From: Alphaproteobacteria bacterium
GTDB lineage: Bacteria > Pseudomonadota > Alphaproteobacteria > GCA-016699305
Direction: 5' to 3'
Length of the DNA stretch: 64,000 nt
Assembly: GCA_016699305.1 (NCBI GenBank)
Contig: CP064970.1
Coordinates: 1,984,001-2,048,000, forward strand
The notes beneath the pieces are model-generated. The model searched no databases. It was not told where the DNA came from and saw only the letters and a program-made list of their open reading frames with translations. Below are positions 1-8,595 of the stretch, piece after piece. A program made the translations under genes and the position numbers. Numbering within the stretch: the first letter of the stretch is position 1; each line of letters starts with the position of its first letter.

Positions 1-410
1 GTGCCTTGGTTCTAGCTAAGGCTGCTGGTCTGCGTGCCATGTCCTTGCCGGTCAGCGCGCCGTTTCACTGCGCCCTGATGCAACCGGCGGCGCAGGTGAT
101 GCAAGAGGCCCTGGCCAAAGTGACGCTGCAGGCCCCGCATCTGCCAGTCATGGCGAATGTGACGGCGGCCTTGGTCGATGCGCCGGAAGAGATTCGCGCC
201 CGATTGGTCGAACAAGTCTGCGGTCGCGTGCGCTGGCGCGAATCCATTCAGAACCTGGCGGCGATGGGCGCGACAGGCTATACCGAACTTGGCAGCGGCA
301 GCGTGTTGGCGGGATTGGTCAAGCGCATTCAGCCTCAGGCCGCGCGCGACTCTCTGGCCGGGCCGCGCGATATTGAACGTTTTCTGACCCCGTCCCAGGA
401 ACAGCCTTAA
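1..410 (+). CDS. fabD: Malonyl-CoA:ACP transacylase, C-terminal part
   Basis: This is the C-terminal part of the enzyme that loads malonyl groups onto acyl carrier protein for fatty acid synthesis in the cytoplasm. The frame is open to the left edge, so the N-terminal half, including the GHSxG nucleophile, lies outside the window. The segment SAPFHCALM near the start carries the conserved catalytic His of the family, and the segment ELGSGSVLAGLVKRI is typical of the FabD C-terminus. It is followed 12 bases later by fabG with a strong ribosome site, the usual fabD-fabG order, so the two are probably co-transcribed. Identification is secure; only the missing 5' end is unknown. Confidence 0.93.
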   Translation, partial: ALVLAKAAGLRAMSLPVSAPFHCALMQPAAQVMQEALAKVTLQAPHLPVMANVTAALVDAPEEIRARLVEQVCGRVRWRESIQNLAAMGATGYTELGSGSVLAGLVKRIQPQAARDSLAGPRDIERFLTPSQEQP

Positions 411-422
411 GGAGGCATGTAG

Positions 423-1160
423 ATGTTCGATCTTTCCGGAAAGACCGCTTTGGTCACGGGTGCTTCGGGTGGCATCGGCGGGGCCATTGCGCGCGCCTTG
501 CATGGCCAGGGCGCGAATCTGGTGCTGACCGGCACGCGGCGCGAAGCCCTTGACGAATTGGCAGCCGAACTGAATAGCCGCGCGGCGGTGGCCGTGGGCG
601 ATTTGTCCGATCCGGCGACTCCCGCCGAATTGTTCAAGACCGCCGAGGCCGCCTTTGGCGGTGTGGATATCCTGGTCAACAATGCCGGCCTGACGCGCGA
701 TATGTTGGCCATTCGCATGACGGATGATGACTGGCAAAAGGTGCTGGATGTGAATCTGACAGCCACCTTCCGCTTAACCCGTGCGGCCTTGCGCGGCATG
801 ATGGGCCGTCGCTGGGGCCGGGTGATCTCGATCACCTCCATCGTCGGCGCGACCGGCAATCCCGGCCAAGCTAATTATGCGGCAGCCAAGGCCGCGCTGG
901 TGGGCATGAGCAAGTCTCTGGCGGGCGAGATGGCCGCGCGCGGCGTGACGGTAAATTGCGTGGCCCCGGGCTTTATCGCCACCGCCATGACCGACAAGTT
1001 GAAAGACGAGCAAAAGGAAAAGCTGCTGGCCGCCATTCCTTGCGGACGCATGGGCAGCCCGCAGGATATCGCCGCCGCCGTCGCCTTCCTCGCCAGCCCC
1101 GAAGCCGCCTATGTCACCGGTGCAACCTTGCACGTCAATGGCGGCATGGCGATGCTGTGA
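423..1160 (+). CDS. fabG: 3-oxoacyl-ACP reductase FabG
   Basis: NADPH-dependent reductase of 3-oxoacyl-ACP in the fatty acid elongation cycle, a 245-residue cytoplasmic SDR enzyme of normal length. The cofactor motif TGASGGIG is at residues 12-19, NNAG at 86-89, and the catalytic residues N111, S139, Y152 and K156 (YAAAK) are all present. AAGGAGG ends eight bases before the ATG and fixes the start. The C-terminus ends in the expected VTGATLHVNGGMAML. Upstream fabD is 12 bases away. Unlike many relatives, acpP and fabF do not follow; the next gene is a tRNA on the other strand. Confidence 0.96.
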   Translation: MFDLSGKTALVTGASGGIGGAIARALHGQGANLVLTGTRREALDELAAELNSRAAVAVGDLSDPATPAELFKTAEAAFGGVDILVNNAGLTRDMLAIRMTDDDWQKVLDVNLTATFRLTRAALRGMMGRRWGRVISITSIVGATGNPGQANYAAAKAALVGMSKSLAGEMAARGVTVNCVAPGFIATAMTDKLKDEQKEKLLAAIPCGRMGSPQDIAAAVAFLASPEAAYVTGATLHVNGGMAML

Positions 1161-1202
1161 TAGGCATGATGCGGTGATGGTTTTAATGGGATGTGTATAA
1201 AA

Positions 1203-1230
1203 CTTCGCCTTTAGGCGGAGGCGTTATTTA
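1203..1230 (+). terminator. Weak hairpin after fabG
   Basis: TTCGCC and GGCGGA flank a four-base loop (TTTA) about 45 bases after the fabG stop. The stem is short and followed only by a broken T run, so it is at best a weak terminator for the fabDG transcript. Confidence 0.3.
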
Positions 1231-1284
1231 CTGCTTACCGTGCCGTTACACGATCTTATGATTTTGCGCTCTTGTAGGGGGGGC

Positions 1285-1370
1285 TGGTGGAGGGGGAAGG
1301 ATTCGAACCTTCGTACGCTCACGCGGGCAGATTTACAGTCTGCTGCCATTAACCACTCGGCCACCCCTCC
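1285..1370 (-). tRNA. tRNA-Tyr (GTA)
   Basis: On the minus strand the sequence folds as a class II tRNA. The acceptor strand GGAGGGG pairs with CCCCTCC, the D-arm GCCGAGTGG is present, and the anticodon loop CTGTAAA carries GTA at 1334-1336. A long variable arm and the T-loop TTCGAAT follow. The discriminator A and the CCA end (1285-1287) are encoded. The 86-base length fits tRNA-Tyr with its long variable arm. It stands alone, convergent with fabG. Confidence 0.96.
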
Positions 1371-1455
1371 GCGCTATGTTTCCGCGCCCCGCAAGAAAAG
1401 GCGTAGGCGCGCTTTTTGTCAAGAAACAAAATCGATGCCTAGGCAAAAAAAAACG

Positions 1456-2625
1456 TCAGCGACCCATCGTTGCGGCGAAGACTTGCAGGGCTGGATCGAC
1501 GACTTGGGGGCCTTGGACGGTGGGAGTTAAAACAGCCAGGCCGCGTTCGGTCAAGCCGTCAGGGCGCAAGCGAAAAATGCCATCCACACCGGAAAAGCCG
1601 CCGCTTTGTGTTAGCCAAGCGATGCTGGCGCCAAAGCTGCCTTGGCGTGAAAGGACGCTGGCCAAGGCCACGGCGTCATAGCCCAATGTGGCCAGGCGCG
1701 GCGGCTCTAGGCCAAAGGCGCGTTTGTATCTCTCGGCAAATGCCTGGCGCGTGGCCGGATCGGCGGCGGGGTACCAGCCACCGATAAGGCCGGATTCCCG
1801 TGACAGGCTGGGTTCGTCCCATTGTCCGGTGCCCAGCAGTTGCATGCGCGTCTCGCTGCGGTCGCCCCACAGGCCTTGCGCCACGCCTTGGGCGGCGATC
1901 ACACGCAGTTCTTGGCCGCCTGAACCCATCAGCACGGCGTCAAAATGCCCTTGTCCCGCTTTGATCTCTTTCAATACCGAGGCGGGATCGCTGGCCGATG
2001 GCCGCGCGATAAGGGTCAGTTCGCCGCCTTGAGCGCCCAGCGCGTCATGCGTGACCCTTAGCAGCCTTTCGCCATAGGCCCCTTGCGGCGCAATGACTGC
2101 CAGGCGTCGATAGCCTTGCGACAGGGCAAAGCTAATCACGCGCTGCGTTTCCTGTTCGGGGCCAAAGCCAAAGACATAGACTCCGCCGCCGGCCAATCCC
2201 ACATCGTTGGAAAAAGTGATCATCGGCACGCCCGCCGCCGCCGCCAAGGGACGCAGAGCGTTGGCCTCGGTGCCGAACAAGGGACCCAAAATCAGCTTGG
2301 CACCGCTGGCCAGCGCATCGCGCAAGGCGGCCTGGGCCTTGGCGGGGCTGCCGCCCGTGTCGCGCGGCAGCAGCTCTAACCGCTCGTCCGAAACCTCGAA
2401 CAGGGCCAATTGCGCGGCTTGCAGTAGGGCTTGACCCATGGCGGCCTGAGGGCCAGACAAAGGCAACAAAATGGCCGCGCGCAAGGGGCCGGTGGCCGCC
2501 GCAGGCGGGGGAGGTTGCATGACCACGACCTGGGCCGCTACCCTGCCGCCCAAGGCCATGATGACCAGAAAAGCCAGCAGGCTTGCCAGCCACCGCCGAT
2601 GAAAGCTTACGCCCCATGATCGCAT
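1456..2625 (-). CDS. LpoA/LppC-like penicillin-binding protein activator
   Basis: Predicted exported protein of about 389 residues with a periplasmic-binding-protein fold. The best start (2625) gives a signal peptide with n-region MRSWGVSFHRRW, a hydrophobic core and a cut near GGRVAAQ; there is no lipobox cysteine. The mature part begins with AAILLPLSGPQAAMGQALL, then shows GPLFGTEANALRPLAAAAGVPMITFSND and repeated PBP lobes, as in the COG3107 LpoA/LppC family, which in enterobacteria stimulates peptidoglycan synthase PBP1A. The divergent neighbour is rsmI, the same head-to-head arrangement as lpoA and rsmI in E. coli. Without a lipobox it may be soluble in the periplasm. An ABC-type branched-chain amino acid binding protein is the alternative reading. 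Confidence 0.75.
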   Translation of the reverse strand: MRSWGVSFHRRWLASLLAFLVIMALGGRVAAQVVVMQPPPPAAATGPLRAAILLPLSGPQAAMGQALLQAAQLALFEVSDERLELLPRDTGGSPAKAQAALRDALASGAKLILGPLFGTEANALRPLAAAAGVPMITFSNDVGLAGGGVYVFGFGPEQETQRVISFALSQGYRRLAVIAPQGAYGERLLRVTHDALGAQGGELTLIARPSASDPASVLKEIKAGQGHFDAVLMGSGGQELRVIAAQGVAQGLWGDRSETRMQLLGTGQWDEPSLSRESGLIGGWYPAADPATRQAFAERYKRAFGLEPPRLATLGYDAVALASVLSRQGSFGASIAWLTQSGGFSGVDGIFRLRPDGLTERGLAVLTPTVQGPQVVDPALQVFAATMGR

Positions 2626-3551
2626 CGTCCCAACCACCGTTTCTGCCCCTAGATGATGATCGCAACGATAGGCCAAGAAGCCGGACCGAACAAGGCGCAG
2701 CTTTGACCTTGGTGGCCACGCCCATTGGCAATCTGGGCGATCTGTCGCCCCGCGCTCAGACGACCTTGGCCGGGGTCGATTTGGTCCTATGCGAGGATAC
2801 GCGCGTCACCGGCCCCCTACTGCGTCATGCCGGCGTGGCCACGCCTATGTTGGCCTATCACGAACATAACGCCGCCCGGCTCCGCCCGCAGATTCTGGCG
2901 CGACTTGCCAAGGGTGAGCGTATGGCCTTGGTCAGCGATGCGGGCATGCCCTTGATATCGGACCCGGGATTCAAGCTGGTGCGCGCCTGTCTGGATGCGG
3001 ATGTGTCCGTCTCCGCCGTGCCGGGCGCGAATGCGGCGCTGATGGCTTTGGCTTTGTCGGGATTGCCGACGGATCGCTTTTTTTTCGCGGGTTTCTTGCC
3101 CCCGCGCAGCGCAGCGCGGCGTCAAACACTTGAATCATGGCGGGATTTACGCGCCAGCCTGATTTTTTACGAGTCGCCGCACCGTTTGGTCGATTTCCTG
3201 GAAGATGCGATGGCCGTCTTAGGCGACCGTCCCGCCGCCGTGGCGCGCGAATTAACCAAAAAGTTCGAGGAGGTCCGGCGCGGCTCGTTTTCGGCTCTGA
3301 TCGCCCATTACACAACTTCCGGCGCGCCCAAAGGCGAAATCAGCCTGGTGATCGGCCCGCCGCCGGATGATAGCCAGGCCCAAACCCAGCGCGATGCCCA
3401 GGTCCAAGAGGATATGGAGGCTTTTTTGCGCGCGCATCTGGCAACCGGCACCGTGAAAGAAGCCGTGGCCGCCGCCACCCAGGCCTTTAAACGTCCCCGC
3501 AAAGAGGTCTATGCCCTGGCGTTGAAGCTGACGGGGGAGGGGAAGGAATGA
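2616..3551 (+). CDS. rsmI: 16S rRNA (cytidine(1402)-2'-O)-methyltransferase RsmI
   Basis: SAM-dependent methyltransferase that modifies C1402 in the decoding centre of 16S rRNA. About 311 residues from the ATG at 2616. Family motifs in order are ATPIGNLGD (residues 34-42), CEDTRVTGPLLRH, SDAGMPLISDPGFKLVRAC, VPGANAALMALALSGLP and FFFAGFLPPR, followed by YESPHRLVDFLEDA and the C-terminal helical domain. The start is uncertain: the ATG at 2616 would overlap the start of the divergent LpoA-like gene (2625), so a TTG near 2702 just before the conserved core is possible. Product identity is not in doubt. Confidence 0.93.
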   Translation: MIASSQPPFLPLDDDRNDRPRSRTEQGAALTLVATPIGNLGDLSPRAQTTLAGVDLVLCEDTRVTGPLLRHAGVATPMLAYHEHNAARLRPQILARLAKGERMALVSDAGMPLISDPGFKLVRACLDADVSVSAVPGANAALMALALSGLPTDRFFFAGFLPPRSAARRQTLESWRDLRASLIFYESPHRLVDFLEDAMAVLGDRPAAVARELTKKFEEVRRGSFSALIAHYTTSGAPKGEISLVIGPPPDDSQAQTQRDAQVQEDMEAFLRAHLATGTVKEAVAAATQAFKRPRKEVYALALKLTGEGKE

Positions 3552-3627
3552 TTCCTCCATCCTGGCGATTCCTTTTGCCAAGGACGGAACTGGCCTCGAG
3601 GCCGATGTTATAAATCGTGAAAGCGCG

Positions 3628-3702
3628 TGGTGGGCATGACAGGGATTGAACCTGTGACCCCTTCCATGTCAAGGAAGTGCTCTCCCGCTGAGCTACATGC
3701 CC
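3628..3702 (-). tRNA. tRNA-Val (GAC)
   Basis: The minus strand reads GGGCATG...CATGCCC with discriminator A and encoded CCA (3628-3630). The anticodon arm CTTCC-TTGACAT-GGAAG carries GAC, and the T-loop GTTCAATCC is canonical. Length is 75 bases. The gene lies between rsmI and the N-formylglutamate amidohydrolase-family gene, on the opposite strand to both. Confidence 0.96.
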
Positions 3703-3907
3703 GGAACCCATGTTCCGCAGGTCTTGTCGCGCACAAGGACCGTGGCGGACCTTGTGCGCGAGTCCGGCGGAAAAGTCAACCCCGCTGACGCGGATTCGTA
3801 CAGGGGGCTGCTTGTTGAAAGCATGACCATATGCTAGCGCATATGGAACACGGCAAGAATGCCGGTCCCTATTGAAAATAAACAAATATCCGAAGGCTGA
3901 TGAACCG

Positions 3908-4696
3908 ATGACGCATGTGCTTAGCCCCAAAGATGGGGCACCCATTGAGGTCGTCAATCCCGAAGGTTCGGGAGCGTTTGTCGTGATCTGCGATCATGCC
4001 AGCAATCGTATTCCCCAGCGACTGAACCATCTGGGGCTAGATCATCAGGCATTAGGACAGCATATCGCCCTTGATATTGGGACAGGCCCTTTGAGTCGTG
4101 AGATAGGCCGCCGGTTCGACTCTCCCGTTTTCCTGGCGCGTTTCTCGCGTTTGGTGGTGGATTTGAATCGCGCTTTGGACGATCCCGAGCTGATCGTTGC
4201 TCGTTCGGACGGCATACCAATCCCCGGCAATCAGCGCCTGTGCGCCCAGGATCGCGCCGCCAGGATCGAGGAGATATATCATCCCTATCACCATGAGATC
4301 GCCGCACATATCAATCCTCGTTTTAAGCGGGACGAGCGGCCCATTGTGTTGTTTATTCACAGTTTTACGCCCAAGATGGCGACACAAGACGCGCACCGTC
4401 CCTGGCAGGTGGGGGTGATTTGGAAACAAAATCCGGAATTGGCCCAGCCGATGATTGATATTTTGCGTCGTCGCGGCGATCTTGTGGTCGGAGACAATGA
4501 GCCTTACGATATTCGCAAGGTGTTGGCGCATAGCATTGCGTCCCATGCCGAGGTTCACGGCCTGCCGCATTTGGCCTTCGAAGTGCGGCAGGACGAGTTG
4601 TCGACTCATGAAGGTGTGATGCGCTGGGCGGATATTCTGGAATCCGCCTTGCGTGAGTTATTGCGCCAGCAGGGCAGGGAAAGCGGTATCGCGTGA
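3908..4696 (+). CDS. N-formylglutamate amidohydrolase family protein
   Basis: Predicted cytoplasmic zinc hydrolase of about 262 residues in the N-formylglutamate amidohydrolase family, whose known members remove formate from N-formylglutamate at the end of histidine degradation. Conserved family signatures are VVICDHASNRIP near the N-terminus, HIALDIGTG, LVVDLNRALDDP, and LFIHSFTPK with the conserved histidine. AAGG upstream and family alignment favour the ATG at 3908; a TTG at 3872 would add 12 residues. No other hut genes are nearby, so the substrate may differ. The stop overlaps the GTG start of lptF (GTGA), suggesting one transcript with the envelope genes. Confidence 0.85.
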   Translation: MTHVLSPKDGAPIEVVNPEGSGAFVVICDHASNRIPQRLNHLGLDHQALGQHIALDIGTGPLSREIGRRFDSPVFLARFSRLVVDLNRALDDPELIVARSDGIPIPGNQRLCAQDRAARIEEIYHPYHHEIAAHINPRFKRDERPIVLFIHSFTPKMATQDAHRPWQVGVIWKQNPELAQPMIDILRRRGDLVVGDNEPYDIRKVLAHSIASHAEVHGLPHLAFEVRQDELSTHEGVMRWADILESALRELLRQQGRESGIA

Positions 4697-5865
4697 ACGA
4701 CATTCAAGACCGTATGCCAGGGCGCGATGCGCCGGTGGTGGCCCGATGGTGGCCCTGGCGGTTGCAGGCCTATGTGCTGGGGCAAGTAATTGGGGCATTC
4801 ATTTTCGTTTTGGTGGCGGCGTCATTGGCGCTGTGGTTTGTGCAGTCCTTGCGTTTCCTGCCATTGGTGGTGGGGACAGGCGCGCCGGGAACGTTGTTCG
4901 TCAGTTTGATGGGGCTTTTGTTGCCGACTTTTCTGGCCTTGCTGCTGCCCTTTACCTTGGCTTTGGCGGTTTTATTCGTCTATCAGCGTCTGACCCATGA
5001 CAGCGAGATGATCGTCATGCGCGCGGCGGGTTTGTCGCCTTCGTCCTTGGCGGCTCCGGCATTGGTTTTGGCCATTTTGGTGACCATGGCGGGATATGGG
5101 CTTAGCCTGTGGGCCGCGCCCGCCTCGTGGCGCGAGCTGATCCGTCTGCAATATGCCGCTCGGCAGAATTACGCCCCCTTGTTGCTGCGCACGGGGCAGT
5201 TCCACGATGTGGTGCCGGGGCTGACTTTTTATGCCAGAGAACGCAATGAACGCGGCGATCTGACGGGCATATTGATCCATGATACGCGCCATATCGGACA
5301 GCCGATCACGATCATGGCCGATCACGGCATGTTGATGATGAGCGCCGACGGCCCTTTGATCGAAATTCTTCATGGCACGCGCCAGGAATTCAGCCGTGCC
5401 ACGGGTCGGCTGACGCAGTTGGATTTCGACCGCTACACCGTCAATATCCGCGAGCTGACCGGCTCGGATGGCGAGGCGGAAGGCCGTCGCGGCGCGCCGC
5501 GCGAATTGCCCTTGTCGCAATTGCTGAATCCGCCGGCCGATACGCCGCCGCCGGAGATAAGCCGTATGACCTCCGAACTGCATCAACGTTTTGCCATTCC
5601 GCTTTTCTCCGTGACCTTGACGGTGCTGGGGCTGGTTGCCGTATTGCCGCGCCGTCATGAAAGGCGGGGCAAGCCTTGGCGTTTGGTCGCGGCGGCGGGT
5701 GGAATCGCCGGGCTGCAGGGTTTGGCCTTGGGCGTCATGAACATGGCCAATAAAAACCCGCTGGCGATCTTGCTGCTTTACGCGCTGGTCTTGGTGCCGA
5801 TGCTGGCGGGGCTGTGGGTTCTGTTTGATCGGCGTTGGCATCGTATGGGAAAGGCGGCAGGATAA
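4693..5865 (+). CDS. lptF: LPS export ABC transporter permease LptF
   Basis: Inner-membrane subunit of the LptB2FGC exporter that extracts lipopolysaccharide from the inner membrane. The protein has 390 residues with the family layout: three N-terminal membrane helices (about residues 25-50, 60-85, 105-130), a large periplasmic beta-jellyroll, and three C-terminal helices starting near FAIPLFSVTLTVLGLVAV. Motif HDSEMIVMRAAGLSP after the second helix is typical of YjgP/YjgQ proteins. The GTG start overlaps the previous stop; an ATG 21 bases later is an alternative. Directly followed by lptG. Confidence 0.93.
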   Translation: MNDIQDRMPGRDAPVVARWWPWRLQAYVLGQVIGAFIFVLVAASLALWFVQSLRFLPLVVGTGAPGTLFVSLMGLLLPTFLALLLPFTLALAVLFVYQRLTHDSEMIVMRAAGLSPSSLAAPALVLAILVTMAGYGLSLWAAPASWRELIRLQYAARQNYAPLLLRTGQFHDVVPGLTFYARERNERGDLTGILIHDTRHIGQPITIMADHGMLMMSADGPLIEILHGTRQEFSRATGRLTQLDFDRYTVNIRELTGSDGEAEGRRGAPRELPLSQLLNPPADTPPPEISRMTSELHQRFAIPLFSVTLTVLGLVAVLPRRHERRGKPWRLVAAAGGIAGLQGLALGVMNMANKNPLAILLLYALVLVPMLAGLWVLFDRRWHRMGKAAG

Positions 5866-5869
5866 GCCC

Positions 5870-6964
5870 ATGCCCGCATTCGGCGTCCTTTCGCGCTATC
5901 TGGCGCGCCATTTCTTGTTCAGCCTGGTTCTGATCACGGTGGCAATTCTGGCTTTGGTCTTTACCTTCGAGACGGCCGAGCTGTTGCGCCGCGCCGCCGC
6001 CAAGCCTGAAGCCACGCTGGATATCGTGCTGCGTATTAGCCTGTTTAAGTTGCCCGAGACGTTGCAGCGCGTTCTGCCCTTTGTCATCTTGTTTTCAGCG
6101 CAATGGGCTTTGTGGCGGCTGACGCGCAGCCATGAGTTGGTGATTATTCGCGCCGCCGGGCTGTCCGTTTGGCAATTTTTGATGCCGTTCTTGGCGTTGG
6201 TGGCCTTGTCGGGGGCGTTGTATCTGACGCTTATCAATCCGTTGGGAGCGACTATGATTGGCGAATATCGACGGCTTGAGACGCGCTATCTGAACCGCAT
6301 CACCACGCTGGATATCTCCAGCGCGGGATTATGGCTGCGTCAGACCGATGGCGATCGGTCGCTTCTGATGCACGCCGAGGCGGCTGTGCAGCGCGACCCA
6401 TTGGTTCTCAAGCCCTTGATGGTCTTGATCTATGATTCGGCTGGTGCCTATTTGGGCAGGCTGGATGCGGCTGAGGCGGTACTGCGTCCGGATGGCTGGG
6501 AACTGCGCGACGTCTGGCGCAATGAAAAAGATCAAGCCTTAACCCGGCAAGATGTGGTGCGCCTGCCCACAAGTTTGAGCGAGTCGACCATCGAAGACAG
6601 TTTGGCCCCGCCGACCACCGTCTCGTTCGTGGCGATGCCCGGTTTCATCCGCGCGTTGGAGGCTCTGGGCCTGCCGGCTTTGCGTCATCGTCTTGAATTC
6701 CATGGGTTGTTCGCCCAGCCTCTGCTGCTGCTGGCCATGGTCTTGATGGCGGCTGTCTTTTCCTTGCGCCATATCCGTCAGGGAGGAGCCTTGACGCAAG
6801 GTTTGATGTGTCTGGCGGCGGGCGCGACGGTTTTTGCCATGAATTCCCTGGTGTTAGCCTTGGGAGGGGCGCAGACTCTGCCTGTGATCCTGGCGGCTTG
6901 GTCGATTCCGATGGCGGCTCTATTGGCCACAGCCGCCGCGCTGTTCCATCTGGAAGATGGCTAA
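5870..6964 (+). CDS. lptG: LPS export ABC transporter permease LptG
   Basis: Partner of LptF in the LPS export complex. From the ATG at 5870 it has 364 residues with the same six-helix and jellyroll plan; motif SHELVIIRAAGLSVWQFL follows the second helix. GGCAGGA precedes the start, which is four bases after the lptF stop. In many alphaproteobacteria lptD lies between lptG and surA; here surA follows at once, so lptD must be elsewhere. Confidence 0.93.
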   Translation: MPAFGVLSRYLARHFLFSLVLITVAILALVFTFETAELLRRAAAKPEATLDIVLRISLFKLPETLQRVLPFVILFSAQWALWRLTRSHELVIIRAAGLSVWQFLMPFLALVALSGALYLTLINPLGATMIGEYRRLETRYLNRITTLDISSAGLWLRQTDGDRSLLMHAEAAVQRDPLVLKPLMVLIYDSAGAYLGRLDAAEAVLRPDGWELRDVWRNEKDQALTRQDVVRLPTSLSESTIEDSLAPPTTVSFVAMPGFIRALEALGLPALRHRLEFHGLFAQPLLLLAMVLMAAVFSLRHIRQGGALTQGLMCLAAGATVFAMNSLVLALGGAQTLPVILAAWSIPMAALLATAAALFHLEDG

Positions 6965-8549
6965 GAAGATCGCTATGCTGCCCCTCGTCATGAAGAAGAA
7001 CCTATCCATCTGGCGCCGCGCGCTATTCCCGATCCTGGCTTTGGCTCTGCTGGCCCTGCCGATGGCTCATCCCGCCTTCGCGCAAGAGGAAGATGCCTCA
7101 GAGCAGGAGGAGGTCGCCGAGGAACCCGCCGCCGCGTCCACGCCCGCGCCTAAGACGCCCGAAGAGGGGGGGGTGGGCATCGCCATTCTGGTCAATGACG
7201 ATGTGATCTCGACGGTCGATGTGATCAGCCGTGTGCGTTTGGTGTATTTGACCTCGGGCTTATCCGACACGCCCGAAGTCCGCGCCCGTGTATTCCCGCA
7301 GATCATTCGCGCGATGATCGACGAACAATTGCAGATGCAAGAGACTCGCCGCCTGGGCATCCGCATTGAGCCTGCCGAGGTGGAAGAGGCAGTGCAGCGC
7401 GTGGCGCGCGGCGCTCAAGGCTCGCAAGGCGGGTTGCTGGAGGCAATGGCGGCGAACAACATTCCCCGTTCGGCGTTGACACGGCAGATTCAGGCGGGGC
7501 TTGGATGGAGCCGCGTGGTTCAGCAAAGCTTGCGGCCCAAGGTGGAAATCGCGGACGACGATGTCGATGAGGCTATCTCCCGCTTATTGGCCAATGCGGG
7601 CAAACCGGAATATCGGGTCAGCGAGATTTTTTTGGCCGTGGACAATCCCGCCGATGAAGCCAAGGTGAACGCCTTGGCCAAGGAATTGGTGGGACGCATT
7701 CGCTCGGGCACGCCTTTTTCCTTGATCGCTCAGCAGTTTTCTCAGTCTGCGGGCGCGGTACAAGGCGGCGATCTGGGTTGGGTGCGCCCTGGCCAGTTGG
7801 CCCCGGCGCTGGACGAGGCTTTGCAAAAAATGGCTCCCGCCACCATCAGCGATCCGATCCGCGATCCTTCGGGTTTTCGTATTCTTGGCTTGCGGGAAAA
7901 GCGCGACGGCCCTTCGGCCAAATCCGAGGAAGTGCGCGTTTCGATGCGTCAATTCTTCCTGCCTTATGGTGCAGGCCGCGATAAGAAGGCCGCCTTGGGC
8001 GAGGCCGAATCTTTGCGTAAGGCGTTGGAGGGAACGGCCCCCGGCTGTAAGGACCTGGAGCCGCGCACGCGCGATTTTCCCGGTTGGCAGGGGCGCGATC
8101 TGGGCACGCAGCGTATCGAAGGCTTGCCGGGCTGGTTAAGAAATTGGGCATCGGCGCAAGACATCGGCAAACCCAGCTCCATCTATGACCTCCGCCAGGG
8201 TGCCATGATCGTTATGTTATGTTCGCGGGAAACCGTACGCGGCGATCAGCCCAACCGTGAGACGGTCGTGAATGCCTTGGGTAATGAACGGCTTGAAACT
8301 TTGGCCTATCGTTTATTGCGTGATCTGCGTCGCAGCGCGGTCAGCGAAGTGCGTTGGCCGCGTGCTGCAGACGAGGCCAGCGAGATTCGTCCCGCCGCCG
8401 CCGCGCCGCCATCTGCCGAAAATGAGGATGAGGCGGCGGAGGATGATGAGCCGGAGGTTCAGGAAGAGCCTAAGCCCAAACCTAAGGCTGCCCCTCACAA
8501 GACCGTCAAAAAGAAACCCGTAAAGGCAGCCAAAAAACCCGTGCGCTGA
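6957..8549 (+). CDS. surA: Periplasmic chaperone/peptidyl-prolyl isomerase SurA
   Basis: Chaperone that carries outer-membrane proteins across the periplasm. A signal peptide (core FPILALALLALPMA, cut near PAFAQ) is followed by an acidic linker EEDASEQEEVAEEP. Then comes the SurA N-domain (NDDVISTVDVISRVRL to about residue 200) and one parvulin domain (YRVSEIFLAVDNP to LGLREKRDG). Last come a degenerate second region and a tail rich in E and K/P. It is about 100 residues longer than E. coli SurA, through the linker and tail. Starts at 6957, 6975 or 6990 are possible; the signal peptide proper begins at 6990. The frame overlaps the lptG stop if 6957 is used. Confidence 0.88.
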   Translation: MAKKIAMLPLVMKKNLSIWRRALFPILALALLALPMAHPAFAQEEDASEQEEVAEEPAAASTPAPKTPEEGGVGIAILVNDDVISTVDVISRVRLVYLTSGLSDTPEVRARVFPQIIRAMIDEQLQMQETRRLGIRIEPAEVEEAVQRVARGAQGSQGGLLEAMAANNIPRSALTRQIQAGLGWSRVVQQSLRPKVEIADDDVDEAISRLLANAGKPEYRVSEIFLAVDNPADEAKVNALAKELVGRIRSGTPFSLIAQQFSQSAGAVQGGDLGWVRPGQLAPALDEALQKMAPATISDPIRDPSGFRILGLREKRDGPSAKSEEVRVSMRQFFLPYGAGRDKKAALGEAESLRKALEGTAPGCKDLEPRTRDFPGWQGRDLGTQRIEGLPGWLRNWASAQDIGKPSSIYDLRQGAMIVMLCSRETVRGDQPNRETVVNALGNERLETLAYRLLRDLRRSAVSEVRWPRAADEASEIRPAAAAPPSAENEDEAAEDDEPEVQEEPKPKPKAAPHKTVKKKPVKAAKKPVR

Positions 8550-8595
8550 GCCTCTTGACACAGGCCATGCGGAGCATGAATCTGACGGAGACAAT

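Noticed and set aside
12..737. Long minus-strand frame opposite fabD and fabG
   Set aside because: Codon pattern and conserved plus-strand proteins show it is a shadow frame of GC-rich genes.
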